From Priapulus caudatus (taxonomy: Eukaryota; Priapulida; Priapulimorpha; Priapulimorphida; Priapulidae), in NCBI RefSeq assembly GCF_000485595.1, contig NW_014577242.1, forward strand, positions 163,286-183,618: a stretch of 20,333 bases of DNA, read 5' to 3'. The notes below the pieces were generated by a model. That model made no database searches and was not told the origin of the DNA. It was given only the letters and a program-made list of their open reading frames with translations. Position 1 is the stretch's first letter. Every line of letters starts with the position of its first letter. A program made the position numbers and the translations under genes. Below, in pieces: positions 20,267 to 20,333 of this stretch.

Positions 20267-20333
20267 CCGGCCAATAACTAGGCACATAGCAGGCGACACG
20301 TAAGAGACACATTTCAACATAGGTCAGACGCAG
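20267..20333. other. right-end sequence unrelated to the other repeat copies
   Basis: Follows the CA tract of block C but matches neither block A (from 5090) nor block B at the same place. Too short to interpret. Confidence 0.6.

Noticed and set aside
1-20333. Retrotransposon, rRNA or viral coding sequence
   Set aside because: I found no reverse transcriptase, integrase, LTR pair, poly-A-ended element or rRNA-like stretch on either strand; decay or sequence error could hide short remnants.

Overview
This is nuclear DNA of a eukaryote, and I cannot name a single convincing protein gene in it. Evidence for a eukaryote: interstitial (CCCTAA)n arrays of the TTAGGG telomere type, long CA, CT, GAT and CTG/CTA microsatellites, a cut-and-paste transposon with target-site duplications, and no open reading frame above about 220 codons except low-complexity ones. 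CpG is not visibly depleted, and vertebrate-like CpG loss is absent. This fits an invertebrate, fungus or protist with TTAGGG telomeres; the taxon cannot be fixed from sequence alone.

Layout. Positions 1-6688 (block A) and 7904 to about 14650 (block B) are two copies of one macro-repeat, offset by about 7.9 kb. Each copy carries, in the same order, a TCG run, a poly-G run, a degenerate CCCTAA telomere-like array, a long CTG/CTA array, a GAT/ATG array, a CA tract, and finally a CT microsatellite where the homology stops. Positions 6689-7903 follow block A and have no counterpart after block B. A third partial copy, block C (19743-20266), holds only the GAT-to-CA part. Block A probably begins left of the window. 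The unit looks subtelomeric or satellite-like.

Between B and C lies about 5 kb of different sequence. It contains a TC-rich tract (14630-14990), a second TC-rich tract (15405-15545), a 1156-bp non-autonomous DNA transposon (15731-16886), tandem NRF1-like sites just beyond it, a weak minus-strand open frame with an in-frame stop (17506-17928), a CpG-rich stretch (18480-19050), and a pure (CT)24 tract that abuts block C. The transposon has 38-bp terminal inverted repeats, a 9-bp (maximally 11-bp) target-site duplication typical of Mutator-like elements, a nested inverted-repeat pair, a 30-bp minisatellite and about nine perfect CCCTAA repeats.

Sequence quality matters here. A and B differ roughly every 10-20 bases, often by single-base insertions or deletions, and block C looks like their consensus. 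This suggests that A and B are poorly polished long-read consensus inside a repeat, so reading frames there cannot be trusted. The most interesting objects are the transposon carrying a telomeric array and the macro-repeat whose visible block boundaries all fall in microsatellites.
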